Positions 7,674 through 16,227 of a stretch of DNA of 64,000 nt are shown here, piece by piece. Within the stretch, counting starts at the first letter, position 1. Each line of letters starts with the position of its first letter. The stretch spans positions 620,001-684,000 of the forward strand of contig NZ_JAHKPN010000011.1 of the NCBI RefSeq assembly GCF_018860545.1, written 5' to 3'. The stretch is from Winogradskyella psychrotolerans (GTDB lineage: Bacteria; Bacteroidota; Bacteroidia; Flavobacteriales; Flavobacteriaceae). The notes under the pieces are model-generated. The model made no database searches. It was not told the origin of the DNA and saw nothing but the letters and a program-made list of their open reading frames with translations. The position numbers were made by a program, and so were the translations under genes.

Positions 7674-10600
7674 ATGAAGGAAACCTCAAATAAATACTTA
7701 ATTGCAGCCCTACTTTTAGGATTGGCTTTTCATGGCAGCTCCATATTTTTTACTTTGGAAACTACTTATGATGCCTTAATCCATTTGTTCTTTGCAGACC
7801 ATTATGCGAATAGTTGGTTTGAACCTTGGAACTACGAATGGTATACGGGTTTTACAGTGCAAAGTTATCCGCCTTTAGTACATCAATCTATTGCCTTACT
7901 CTCTATGATTGGTGGCTTAAAGTTTGGAATGTTTAGTGTCGCCTTAATTGCAATAGTCTTATTTATTACTGGTGCCTATCGGTTTTCATTACTCATGACG
8001 GGTAACAAAACCGTAGCGGGTTATGCCGCTCTTTTGGCTGTATTTTCATCTTCTTTTGTAGAAACCCTTCATATTTTTGGGCAATTGCCTAGCATTGTTG
8101 GTGTCTCGGTGTTAATGCATGCCTTACCCGAAATTTATTTATGGTTAAAAACCGGTAAGAAATGGTATTTAGCAACCAGTTTGTCTCTTATTGCCGTTAC
8201 CGTAACATCACATCATGTGACTCCTATTTTTGGGATGGTCTTTTTTATCTTTCCGTTAATAGGTATGGTAATTATGGATGTCTCGAGAGCGCAAGTGAAT
8301 TCTATGAAAGAGGTCACCTTCAAACTCTTTTTAAATAGCTTTTTCAAACTTTTTAAACGGATTGTAAGCTTCGGCATGTTGTCTTTAGTTTTAATTATTG
8401 GTTGTATTTTTCCGTATTGGTTAAACTCAAAAGCCAATCCTATAACACAAGTGCCGATTCCGCATGGTTCTCGCGATAATTTTTTAGAAATCACATCCTC
8501 AGGACTCGTGTTCTTTTTAATTCCTTGGGGAATCTTGTTAGTCTTATTACCGTATATCTTTTACAGATACTACAGTAAACGCTATCTGTTTTTTGGGTTA
8601 TCGGTTACCATTTGTACCATTTTAGGTACTGGTGGCACCACGCCTATTCCTTTAAAAATGTTAGGTGAAACCGCTTTTAATATCTTGACTTTAGACCGCT
8701 TTACACTTTGGGCGTCTATTTTATCTATCCCATTAATGGGTGAATTTACCTATCGCTTTGTTGAAGGCGATTTAAAAGAATTGATTCAGTCTAAATTTGG
8801 TGCGGTCTATCACCGAATTATAGGTGGCATTTTAGCCGGATTAGCTGTATTTATGGTGGTGTTTACCATGAGTTTAAATTACTTTAGGCCATCGCAACCT
8901 CAGAAAATTAAGATGTTACCTATTGTGAATTTCTTAAACCAAGATGACCATGATAAATGGCGTTTTTTAACGCTTGGTTTTGGCGACCAAATGGCTTGGC
9001 TTAGTGCACAAACCAATGCTATGACAGTAGATGGCAATTACCATTCAGCGAGACGTTTACCAGAACTCACCACACGACCTATTGAACGTTTAGAAAACTC
9101 GAAGTTTAAAGGCGTGGCCGGCATTGGGTCCCTACAACAATTTTTAACGACGCCTGAAAAATACAATCTCAAATACATTTTTTCTAACGATAAGTTTTAC
9201 GACCCTATCCTCTACTTCTGTGGTTGGCAACGGTTACGCCAATTAGAAAACGGCATCATGGTTTGGGAACGGCTTAATATTCCGCCAGTGTCATCTATTT
9301 TACCCAAAGAAGATGTGGCTAAATGGCTTAAAATTCATTGGGGAATAGTACCATTTTTAACTGTATTAATCGCTTTTGTGTTAAACATACAAATGCTATG
9401 GGTAAACATGCTAAAAACGCGCTTTAAACCTATTCCAGATTTTTTAAAATACTCGGTGAGCTACCATAAATTTAACAGGAACGTTCTGCGTGTCACGCAT
9501 ATTTGGTCGGTGTTTTTGGCGATTATACTATGTTATGGTCTCTATATATTCTACCTTAAAAATGACTCACAACGCAGTCCTGAAAATGCCATTATCGCCT
9601 ATTACGATGCTTTAGATTTTAAGGAATTTGAAAAAGCTCACCAATTGATAGATCCCAATAGTAATTTGCCAATTGCACAGTATATGTTGGAAATTTCTGT
9701 GACTGATGGTTTATTAAGCAGTTATGCTAAAATGGATGCCATTGAAACAGAAATCACACAACTTAACGATAGTACGGCTTCTGCAAAAGTGACCACCCAA
9801 TGGATAACACCTTTAGAAAAAATTGAAAAGATAGATTATAAAACCCTATCTAAACATCGTAAAAAATGGTATTTACACCCCGACGATTTAAATAACGATT
9901 TACCACCAGACCAATTGTACTCGGCTAATGCCACTAAATATTTTAATCAAGGGCGACGCCGTATTACCACCGAACAAACCCATCACGAAGACATTTTAAA
10001 ACAACCTGTTTTAGAAGTCGTTTTGGCTAAATTGGTGCAATACGATGGACATTATGCCATTATTGGTGAAATTCAAAATATAGATAATGTGCCAGCAGAC
10101 GTGATTTTAAAAGGCACCTTATATAACGACGATAATAAAGAACTGGCGACTTACAATGCTAAATACCATATGAAACATAAGTTGATGCCTAAAGAGTCGA
10201 CCAGTTTCCGTATTAATTTTGAAGGTATTGCCTGGTCTAAAACACAAGATTCTATTCCAGATACGTTTAATCCGGATGAATTTACACCTGTAGAGTTTGA
10301 AGAACAACCTACCAAATTTAACTTACAAGCGGCAGGAAATGTCTCTGGGTCCGATTTATATAAAAGTGTCGTGTTAAGCGCTATCAATATTAAAGATAAA
10401 ACCATAAGTGGAAACTTATTTAATAGCGGCATTCAAGAAATTACGATACCTCAGCTATTAATTACGTATTACGATGAGCAGAAAAACATGCTTTGGGTAG
10501 ACCATGCTTTTGTAAAAGAAGGGGTACGACAACAACGGAAACAAGATTTTGAATATCCGATATTGCATGCAGGCAAAGTGACGTTGATAAATGATGATAT

Positions 10601-10763
10601 GACTAATATTTTTGTCAACGGCTTACCTAACGCTGCTATTTCTGGTAAAATAGTACCCAATAGAATTGAAAATCATTCAGCATCTCAATTACAAAAAATT
10701 GAACATCCCGATTTTAGTTATATTAAAATAGACATAAACACATATATAGGAAGTCCGAATTAA
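7674..10763 (+). CDS. GT-C-like multi-spanning membrane protein with periplasmic NTF2-like and FxLYD-like domains
   Basis: This 1029-residue protein has about a dozen membrane helices in residues 1-410. The first loop carries TYDALIHLFFADHY and YPPLVHQ, the acidic/His pattern of GT-C-fold glycosyltransferases and of proteins labelled '6-pyruvoyl-tetrahydropterin synthase-related membrane protein'. Further helices lie near 560-580 and 620-640. After that come an NTF2-like domain (about 650-745) and an FxLYD-like beta domain (about 790-860), then more beta-rich sequence. It probably uses a lipid-linked sugar donor on the periplasmic side. This is inference from fold and context. It is first in a three-gene unit and its stop overlaps the next start by 1 bp. 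Confidence 0.7.
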   Translation: MKETSNKYLIAALLLGLAFHGSSIFFTLETTYDALIHLFFADHYANSWFEPWNYEWYTGFTVQSYPPLVHQSIALLSMIGGLKFGMFSVALIAIVLFITGAYRFSLLMTGNKTVAGYAALLAVFSSSFVETLHIFGQLPSIVGVSVLMHALPEIYLWLKTGKKWYLATSLSLIAVTVTSHHVTPIFGMVFFIFPLIGMVIMDVSRAQVNSMKEVTFKLFLNSFFKLFKRIVSFGMLSLVLIIGCIFPYWLNSKANPITQVPIPHGSRDNFLEITSSGLVFFLIPWGILLVLLPYIFYRYYSKRYLFFGLSVTICTILGTGGTTPIPLKMLGETAFNILTLDRFTLWASILSIPLMGEFTYRFVEGDLKELIQSKFGAVYHRIIGGILAGLAVFMVVFTMSLNYFRPSQPQKIKMLPIVNFLNQDDHDKWRFLTLGFGDQMAWLSAQTNAMTVDGNYHSARRLPELTTRPIERLENSKFKGVAGIGSLQQFLTTPEKYNLKYIFSNDKFYDPILYFCGWQRLRQLENGIMVWERLNIPPVSSILPKEDVAKWLKIHWGIVPFLTVLIAFVLNIQMLWVNMLKTRFKPIPDFLKYSVSYHKFNRNVLRVTHIWSVFLAIILCYGLYIFYLKNDSQRSPENAIIAYYDALDFKEFEKAHQLIDPNSNLPIAQYMLEISVTDGLLSSYAKMDAIETEITQLNDSTASAKVTTQWITPLEKIEKIDYKTLSKHRKKWYLHPDDLNNDLPPDQLYSANATKYFNQGRRRITTEQTHHEDILKQPVLEVVLAKLVQYDGHYAIIGEIQNIDNVPADVILKGTLYNDDNKELATYNAKYHMKHKLMPKESTSFRINFEGIAWSKTQDSIPDTFNPDEFTPVEFEEQPTKFNLQAAGNVSGSDLYKSVVLSAINIKDKTISGNLFNSGIQEITIPQLLITYYDEQKNMLWVDHAFVKEGVRQQRKQDFEYPILHAGKVTLINDDMTNIFVNGLPNAAISGKIVPNRIENHSASQLQKIEHPDFSYIKIDINTYIGSPN

Positions 10764-11980
10764 TGCCATTTAAACACACATATTTGTTCCTTTTAGGATT
10801 GATACTATTATCATCTTTTGCTGTAGTACAAGACAGTGAAACGACTCAACCTATCCAATTGATTACCACACAAACCGATTATAACGTTGGTGATAGTGTA
10901 GTTTTAAAATTCTCTACTTCGGAAGGCGAACACCCACTACTCTATTGTTCTAACAGTTATGGGTCTACTTTGGTGACTGCCGAATTAAATGCAAATACCC
11001 TTCAATATAAAATTCCAGAAAACATCACTAAAAAGATAGGTGCTGTGAGTTGGAAATTACTAGATAAAACAACGTCACTATCAGGGACGTTTACCATGAA
11101 TCCAAAAGCTGAAGTGGCAACTATGGAAACCTATATTGGACCGCCAAGTATAGAAGCTGGTGGTACAGATTATACCATGTTGGTCGTCATTCCTACCGAT
11201 TCATTAGACAATCCGGTGCCGACAAATACTTTGGTAAATGCTAAGCATCAATTTTTAGCATCAGAAGAAACTACAGACATTTTCACTAAGAATCTAATTG
11301 CGTATAAAAACATATATTCTAAACAAGAAAGCGGACGTATGTTAGTGTCTTCAGAAAGTTTAGGCATCAACTCTAAAGAATTCACGATTAATGTTTCTGC
11401 TGCCATTCCTACAGATTTTACTATTTCGGCAACACGTCCTCATGCCTATGCCGACGGTAATCAGATTACAACATTTTCAACATCTATTATAAAAGACAAA
11501 CAGAATAATGTAGTGAGTGATGGTACATATGTTACGTTTTTTATCACCAATCAAAAACAAAATATTCTAAAAACCACAGGAACAACTATTGATGGTATTG
11601 CCCAAGCAAAAATTATACATCCAGATTATAAAGATGCTTGGACTGTTAAAGCCTACGTCGATGGTATGGCAGAAAGTGAAAGTATTGCATTACAATACAA
11701 ATCTGTTATTGAAGATTATAATGTAAAATTTTCAAAGCAAAACAGAAGCATTACGGTTGGGCCTTTACAAAGTTTTATGGGACAAATGATTCCGGATGGT
11801 TTACATGTAAAACTTCATATCTATAAAGCAAATAAACACATTGAAACTCTGACCAAAACATCGTTTAATGGGTATGCCAATTTCAATTTAAAACCCGCTA
11901 TTTATAGTAATGGCAACTATAATTTCAGTATAGAAACGGCTGGAATAACAAAACAATTCAATACTAAAAAACTATGGTAG
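10763..11980 (+). CDS. Secreted protein with Ig-like (invasin/Big-type) domains
   Basis: The 405-residue protein has a hydrophobic signal segment (about residues 7-24). Beta-rich repeats follow: QTDYNVGDSVVLKFST near 36-51, a middle region around 125-215, and a domain around 220-310 with GNQITTFSTSIIKDKQNNVVSDGTYV-type spacing typical of bacterial Ig-like Big_1 domains. No catalytic motif is apparent. It probably acts as a periplasmic or surface structural partner of the membrane protein upstream and the hydrolase downstream. Translational coupling is likely, with 1-bp overlap upstream and 7-bp overlap downstream. Confidence 0.65.
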   Translation: MPFKHTYLFLLGLILLSSFAVVQDSETTQPIQLITTQTDYNVGDSVVLKFSTSEGEHPLLYCSNSYGSTLVTAELNANTLQYKIPENITKKIGAVSWKLLDKTTSLSGTFTMNPKAEVATMETYIGPPSIEAGGTDYTMLVVIPTDSLDNPVPTNTLVNAKHQFLASEETTDIFTKNLIAYKNIYSKQESGRMLVSSESLGINSKEFTINVSAAIPTDFTISATRPHAYADGNQITTFSTSIIKDKQNNVVSDGTYVTFFITNQKQNILKTTGTTIDGIAQAKIIHPDYKDAWTVKAYVDGMAESESIALQYKSVIEDYNVKFSKQNRSITVGPLQSFMGQMIPDGLHVKLHIYKANKHIETLTKTSFNGYANFNLKPAIYSNGNYNFSIETAGITKQFNTKKLW

Positions 11981-13512
11981 GTCTTAATAAAAATATACTA
12001 CGTACCATTTTAATTATCTCTTATATTATGGTTATTGCCTTAATTATTTCGGGCCTTAGCGCTGTATTTAGCTACCTCAATACAGGTGCAGACCGAAGCA
12101 GCATGTTACATACCGAAATTCAGAAAGTTGAACAATACATGCCTCAATTGGTGTGGGAACCTTTACAAAACGAGGGTCGTCCCATGGATAACGAAAACTT
12201 AAATGCTTTACAAAACGATTATTTAGATGCGTGGTATGTAAAACAAATTGCTTATAAAACCAATAAAACAGCAGGCATCAAAGACTATTATACCGATAGT
12301 GCTCGAAAAAACCTGTTCGACTTTATAGCCTTAAACAAAGCGGAAGACATCACAATTGATGCTACCACTTTAAAGCACAATCCGACTTTAGAATTTTTTA
12401 GTGAAGATGGTCAATTAGCTGTTATTACAGATAGAAATGTGGTAGAATACAAACGCGTGTTTAAAGCGGAACAATTGGTTTTGGAAACCACAGAAACTTC
12501 GACCTATAAAATGGTGGTTTTACTAGAAGATGGTTTTTGGCGCATTCGGCATTTGGTTAAAGAACACAGTGAACCTTACACATTTGATACCGAACCAATC
12601 AATACGGCTAATTTAGATATTAAAGGTATAAATTACTATCCGCAAGCCAATCCTTGGGATATGTTTGGCGACGATTTTTCGACCTCAATCCTATCAAAAG
12701 ATTTTGACATTATTAAAAATGCTGGACTAAATTCGGTGCGTATTTTTGTACAATACGAAGATTTTGGCAAAGCAAACGTAAAACCCGAAAAGCTAGAAAA
12801 ACTAAAACAAACTTTAGATTTAGCTGAAGCTCATAGTTTAAAAGTTGTCTTAACTTTATTCGATTTTTATGGGGATTATTCGGTGATGGATTGGACATTA
12901 AATCAGCATCATGCCGAAGCTATAGTATCAACATTTAAGAACCACAAGGCACTTCTTGCTTGGGACATTAAAAACGAACCCAATTTAGATTTTGAATCGA
13001 GAGGTAAACCTAATGTTATTGCGTGGTTAGATAATATGATAGATTTTGTAAAATCTGTAGATGCTTCGCACCCTGTAACTATTGGCTGGTCTAATACCCA
13101 AAGTGCACCAATCTTAAAAGATAAAGTTGATATCGTTTCCTTTCATTATTACGAAAATTTAGAGCATTTAAATGACGCTATAAAAACCCTGAAAACCGAA
13201 ATCCCGAATAAACCATTGGTATTACAAGAATTCGGGCTATCCTCTTATTCAGGATTATGGAAACCTAATGGAGCTTCAGACGAAGACCAAGCTAATTACC
13301 ACAAAAAAATCCAAGAACATATTGCAGCTAATAATTTGCAATTTATGTCTTGGACACTTTACGACTTTGGTAAAATACCAAAAGAAGTCGTAGGGAGACT
13401 TCCTTGGCGCCAAAATGCTCAAAAGCACTTTGGATTTATAGATGAAAATGGAATTAGAAAACCTTCTTTTTTATTTATTACTAATAAGAAGGCTTCTGCG
13501 CAGCAGCATTAA
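11974..13512 (+). CDS. Membrane-anchored GH5-like glycoside hydrolase with NTF2-like domain
   Basis: The 512-residue protein has an N-terminal membrane anchor (about residues 10-34). An NTF2-like domain (about 75-200) is followed by a TIM-barrel glycoside hydrolase domain (about 213-505). The barrel carries NSVRIFVQYED, a clan GH-A acid/base site E335 in WDIKNEPN, SFHYYEN near 389, and nucleophile E419 in LQEFG. GH5-type enzymes cut beta-linked glucans or mannans. Here the enzyme probably trims or releases the exopolysaccharide made by the locus. Its 3' end overlaps the convergent GT4 gene by 32 bp. The family could also be another GH-A member. Confidence 0.8.
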   Translation: MVGLNKNILRTILIISYIMVIALIISGLSAVFSYLNTGADRSSMLHTEIQKVEQYMPQLVWEPLQNEGRPMDNENLNALQNDYLDAWYVKQIAYKTNKTAGIKDYYTDSARKNLFDFIALNKAEDITIDATTLKHNPTLEFFSEDGQLAVITDRNVVEYKRVFKAEQLVLETTETSTYKMVVLLEDGFWRIRHLVKEHSEPYTFDTEPINTANLDIKGINYYPQANPWDMFGDDFSTSILSKDFDIIKNAGLNSVRIFVQYEDFGKANVKPEKLEKLKQTLDLAEAHSLKVVLTLFDFYGDYSVMDWTLNQHHAEAIVSTFKNHKALLAWDIKNEPNLDFESRGKPNVIAWLDNMIDFVKSVDASHPVTIGWSNTQSAPILKDKVDIVSFHYYENLEHLNDAIKTLKTEIPNKPLVLQEFGLSSYSGLWKPNGASDEDQANYHKKIQEHIAANNLQFMSWTLYDFGKIPKEVVGRLPWRQNAQKHFGFIDENGIRKPSFLFITNKKASAQQH

Positions 13513-14707
13513 CATTAGGGAATGTTATGCGTTTTTCATCTATGATATCTTGAAAATTCTCTAAATACATATCTGCTATTTGAGACATTGGATGCGCTGT
13601 TGCAGCATCATAATTAATTTTAGAAAGCTTAACTCTATATGCTTCATCTGTTACTATCGCTTCTATAGCAGAAGCCAAACTTTCAACACTTGTAGGCTCA
13701 AAAAACTCGCCTCTATAGCCTTCATCTTTTACTAATAAGGCTAAGTCACCTAAATCTGGCATCACTACTGCTTTTCCGTAACTTCCAGCTTGATGCAACA
13801 CTCCTGAGCTTCCTGTTGTAGCCGTATAAGGGAAAACTACCACAGCACTTTCGTTAAATAAGGTTGGGACTTCATGTTCTTCAACATAACCCGTAAAACG
13901 GACTTGAGGCACATGCTTATAATCTTCTTCTACTTTAGCTAAATATCCTGGTACATTTGGGTTATCTGTTCCGGCTATTACCACTTCTAAATCTAAACCT
14001 GTTTTAGCTCTCACCATTTCAACAGCTTCAATCATACCTTCTACTTTTTTGTAGGTTCCAAATTTTCCGAAGGTCATAATTTGTAATGGTCCTTTTGGTA
14101 ACCTATAATTTGGTTCTTCTGGTATTTCAAAGGTGCCGTGTGGAATTAATTTTACATTAGGTGACAAATATTTTATCTCTAAAATATTCACATACTTTTG
14201 CATGGTTACTGCAACGATATCAGCTTTTAAAATAAGCTTTGTCAAACTTGTGCCAATAAATCCGTAGATCTTCTGCATGATTTTATTTGAGGTAAACCCT
14301 GCACTTCCTAAATCGACTTCTTCTAGAATATTGTGTAGCAACACGATGTTAGGAATCTTTTTCAACTTGCATACTAATGGTAACATTAATCCTAAGGCAG
14401 CTGCTATCTTTTTGTCACCAAATTTCATAAACTGTAGATTGAATAATACAGCATCTGGCTTTGTGGTATTGATGGCTTTTGTTACTGAAAACAAATTTTT
14501 GTAGCTATTAAACGACCAGCATTCTTTTATAGTAATCTTACAACCTTCTTCCGTAAATTCTATATCCTTTGCTCCTTCAGTTCTGTCGGTTAATAAGATT
14601 AATTCTGTAACAGCTTCCTTTTGTCTAAACTGCTTTACTAAATGATAAGCATACTCGTTTAAAGTGACTTTACTTGGTGGATATGCGGTTACAATTGCTA
14701 GTTTCAT
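13481..14707 (-). CDS. GT4 family glycosyltransferase
   Basis: This 408-residue protein has the two-Rossmann GT-B architecture. The N-terminal domain starts LAIVTAYPPS and contains the PDAVLFNLQF and VLLHNILEE segments. The C-terminal domain has MTFGKFGTYKKVEG (about residue 212), RFTGYVEEHEVP and the donor-binding series SSGVLHQAGSYGKAVV followed by GEFFEP (E near 347). It should transfer a sugar from a nucleotide donor at the cytoplasmic face. It is transcribed separately from the flippase gene (109-bp gap), with its own -7-like element (14746-14753) and an AlgR-like box 52 bp further upstream. Its tail overlaps the GH5-like gene by 32 bp in convergent orientation. Confidence 0.88.
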   Translation of the reverse strand: MKLAIVTAYPPSKVTLNEYAYHLVKQFRQKEAVTELILLTDRTEGAKDIEFTEEGCKITIKECWSFNSYKNLFSVTKAINTTKPDAVLFNLQFMKFGDKKIAAALGLMLPLVCKLKKIPNIVLLHNILEEVDLGSAGFTSNKIMQKIYGFIGTSLTKLILKADIVAVTMQKYVNILEIKYLSPNVKLIPHGTFEIPEEPNYRLPKGPLQIMTFGKFGTYKKVEGMIEAVEMVRAKTGLDLEVVIAGTDNPNVPGYLAKVEEDYKHVPQVRFTGYVEEHEVPTLFNESAVVVFPYTATTGSSGVLHQAGSYGKAVVMPDLGDLALLVKDEGYRGEFFEPTSVESLASAIEAIVTDEAYRVKLSKINYDAATAHPMSQIADMYLENFQDIIDEKRITFPNVNAAAQKPSY

Positions 14708-14745
14708 AATAATGGTATTTTTAAATGTTTTAATTAATTACAATG

Positions 14746-14753
14746 CAAATTTG
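14746..14753 (-). promoter_or_regulatory. -7-like element of the GT4 gene (CAAATTTG)
   Basis: The minus strand reads CAAATTTG, one mismatch from TAnnTTTG, 38 bp before the start codon. The AlgR-like box is 52 bp further upstream. Confidence 0.4.
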
Positions 14754-14805
14754 AGGTTTTATTCGGCAGATTTTTGAGAGTTTCGATAGGGCGACTTTTA
14801 GTGTA

Positions 14806-14814
14806 GACGAATGG
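14806..14814 (-). promoter_or_regulatory. AlgR-like box (CCATTCGTC) upstream of GT4
   Basis: GACGAATGG on the + strand sits in the context TTTAGTGTAGACGAATGGAA, identical over more than 15 bp to the site at 7584. It lies just beyond the flippase stop codon and 52 bp upstream of the GT4 -7-like element. Confidence 0.55.
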
Positions 14815-14816
14815 AA

Positions 14817-16079
14817 TTAATCCTTAGATAAAGCTTTTTTCTGAGTCGATATTTCAAGCTTAAAAAACACTAACTGTATGATTAACAACAAAGTCATTGC
14901 AACAATTTGCATGTGCACTACTTGTTCTAAACTATCATGAAAAAAGATGACTAATAGCATTTGTAGCATACCGAAGACACCAGAAATAATCACTGGCACG
15001 TATTTATCTAAAGACAAATAATAATACGCGAAGATGTTAGATATAGCGAACATAGACGTGGCGATGGCATATTTCCATAAAAGTGGTGCCATGGCAATAT
15101 AGTGTTCACCAAAAAGTATTTTAATTATTAATTCTGGAAAACTTAAACAGGTTAATACAATAATGATAGAGATCACAGCAATGTAACCAACATACTTAAA
15201 TAAAACGGAAGCTGTTTCTTTGCCTTCTTTTTTCAACTCGACAACAGCTGGCAATAATAACATCACAAACATCCAAGCTATAAAATATACGATACGACCA
15301 ATTAAGGCTAAGGATGCATATAAACCGGCTTCGTAAGATTCAAAATAATGTTTGACTAATAGTATATCACTGTTATTAATAATGATCTGAGTCAGCTCAT
15401 AAAAAGCCGTAAGCAAAAAGAAGTTCTTAATTTGTTTGCTATAATCTTGCGCTAGTGGTTTTGTTTTCTTTAGCGTGATGTCTTTCATTTTAAAAGGAAA
15501 CATTCCAAAAACAAAAGAAATTACAATACCTATAGCAATCACTGCTGATGATTGTATATTAAATAGAAATATTAAACCCAAGGTTATGATCAGTCTACTT
15601 AGCATTTCACCTTGATAGGTTATCGATAAAGATTTATATGCTTTTTTCCCCTGAAAGGCGCCTCTATTCACGCTCATTAAAAAGTAAAGTGGTACACCAC
15701 AACCAAAAATGATAAACATGGTAGACGATGAGGTATTAAACAAGGCCATTAATTGCGATGAAAAGACAATAATTGCTAATCCTAATAACAGACCAACAAC
15801 AAAGGCTTGTTGGTACACTTTAGCTATAAAGTTTGTAAACACCGCATTCTCGAACAACACGGAAAATTTTGCCGTCACCAATTGAAACGTCATGGCCATA
15901 AAAGAGAGTACCAATAAAAATGTAATGAGCACTGCAGCATCTGCAAATTGTGCTGGTCCTAGCACACGCCCCAATATAAGATTGTAGAGATAGTTACCAC
16001 CATTAACGGCCAAAACACTGACCATAAATAACTGTTCTGGTGTTAATTTTCTAGACTTGATTAAAGTTAATAATTGCAT
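14817..16079 (-). CDS. Oligosaccharide flippase (Wzx/MATE-like)
   Basis: The 420-residue protein has about 12 membrane helices and the general pattern of MOP-superfamily polysaccharide exporters. It has an early NGGNYLYNLILGRVLGPAQFADAA segment (residues 26-49 region), a mid-protein break near residues 195-215 with charged KKTKPLAQ, and a repeat of the helical bundle. It probably flips lipid-linked glycan units across the inner membrane. It is divergent from the TPR/barrel gene. The 149-bp gap contains two AlgR-like boxes. Its own -7-like element is GATATTTG at 16112-16119. Confidence 0.85.
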   Translation of the reverse strand: MQLLTLIKSRKLTPEQLFMVSVLAVNGGNYLYNLILGRVLGPAQFADAAVLITFLLVLSFMAMTFQLVTAKFSVLFENAVFTNFIAKVYQQAFVVGLLLGLAIIVFSSQLMALFNTSSSTMFIIFGCGVPLYFLMSVNRGAFQGKKAYKSLSITYQGEMLSRLIITLGLIFLFNIQSSAVIAIGIVISFVFGMFPFKMKDITLKKTKPLAQDYSKQIKNFFLLTAFYELTQIIINNSDILLVKHYFESYEAGLYASLALIGRIVYFIAWMFVMLLLPAVVELKKEGKETASVLFKYVGYIAVISIIIVLTCLSFPELIIKILFGEHYIAMAPLLWKYAIATSMFAISNIFAYYYLSLDKYVPVIISGVFGMLQMLLVIFFHDSLEQVVHMQIVAMTLLLIIQLVFFKLEISTQKKALSKD

Positions 16080-16111
16080 AATTTTTAATGGTTATTCGTT
16101 TAAATCTGACG

Positions 16112-16119
16112 CAAATATC
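16112..16119 (-). promoter_or_regulatory. -7-like element of the flippase gene (GATATTTG)
   Basis: On the minus strand GATATTTG is one mismatch from TAnnTTTG, 32 bp before the start codon. The AlgR-like boxes lie 32 and 53 bp further upstream. Confidence 0.4.
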
Positions 16120-16151
16120 CAAGGTATTTCCATGTATGTTCTTTATATTTC

Positions 16152-16181
16152 GATGGATGGCATGTTGCTGTAGGTGAATGG
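16152..16181 (-). promoter_or_regulatory. Pair of AlgR-like half-sites, 21-bp period
   Basis: GATGGATGG (16152-16160) and GGTGAATGG (16173-16181) on the + strand are degenerate copies of GACGAATGG exactly 21 bp apart, the two-helical-turn spacing typical of LytTR regulators. They lie between the divergent flippase and TPR/barrel genes. Confidence 0.45.
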
Positions 16182-16227
16182 AGGACATATGCGCCGTAAC
16201 TTGCACTTAGTTAAACAAAGAGAAATT

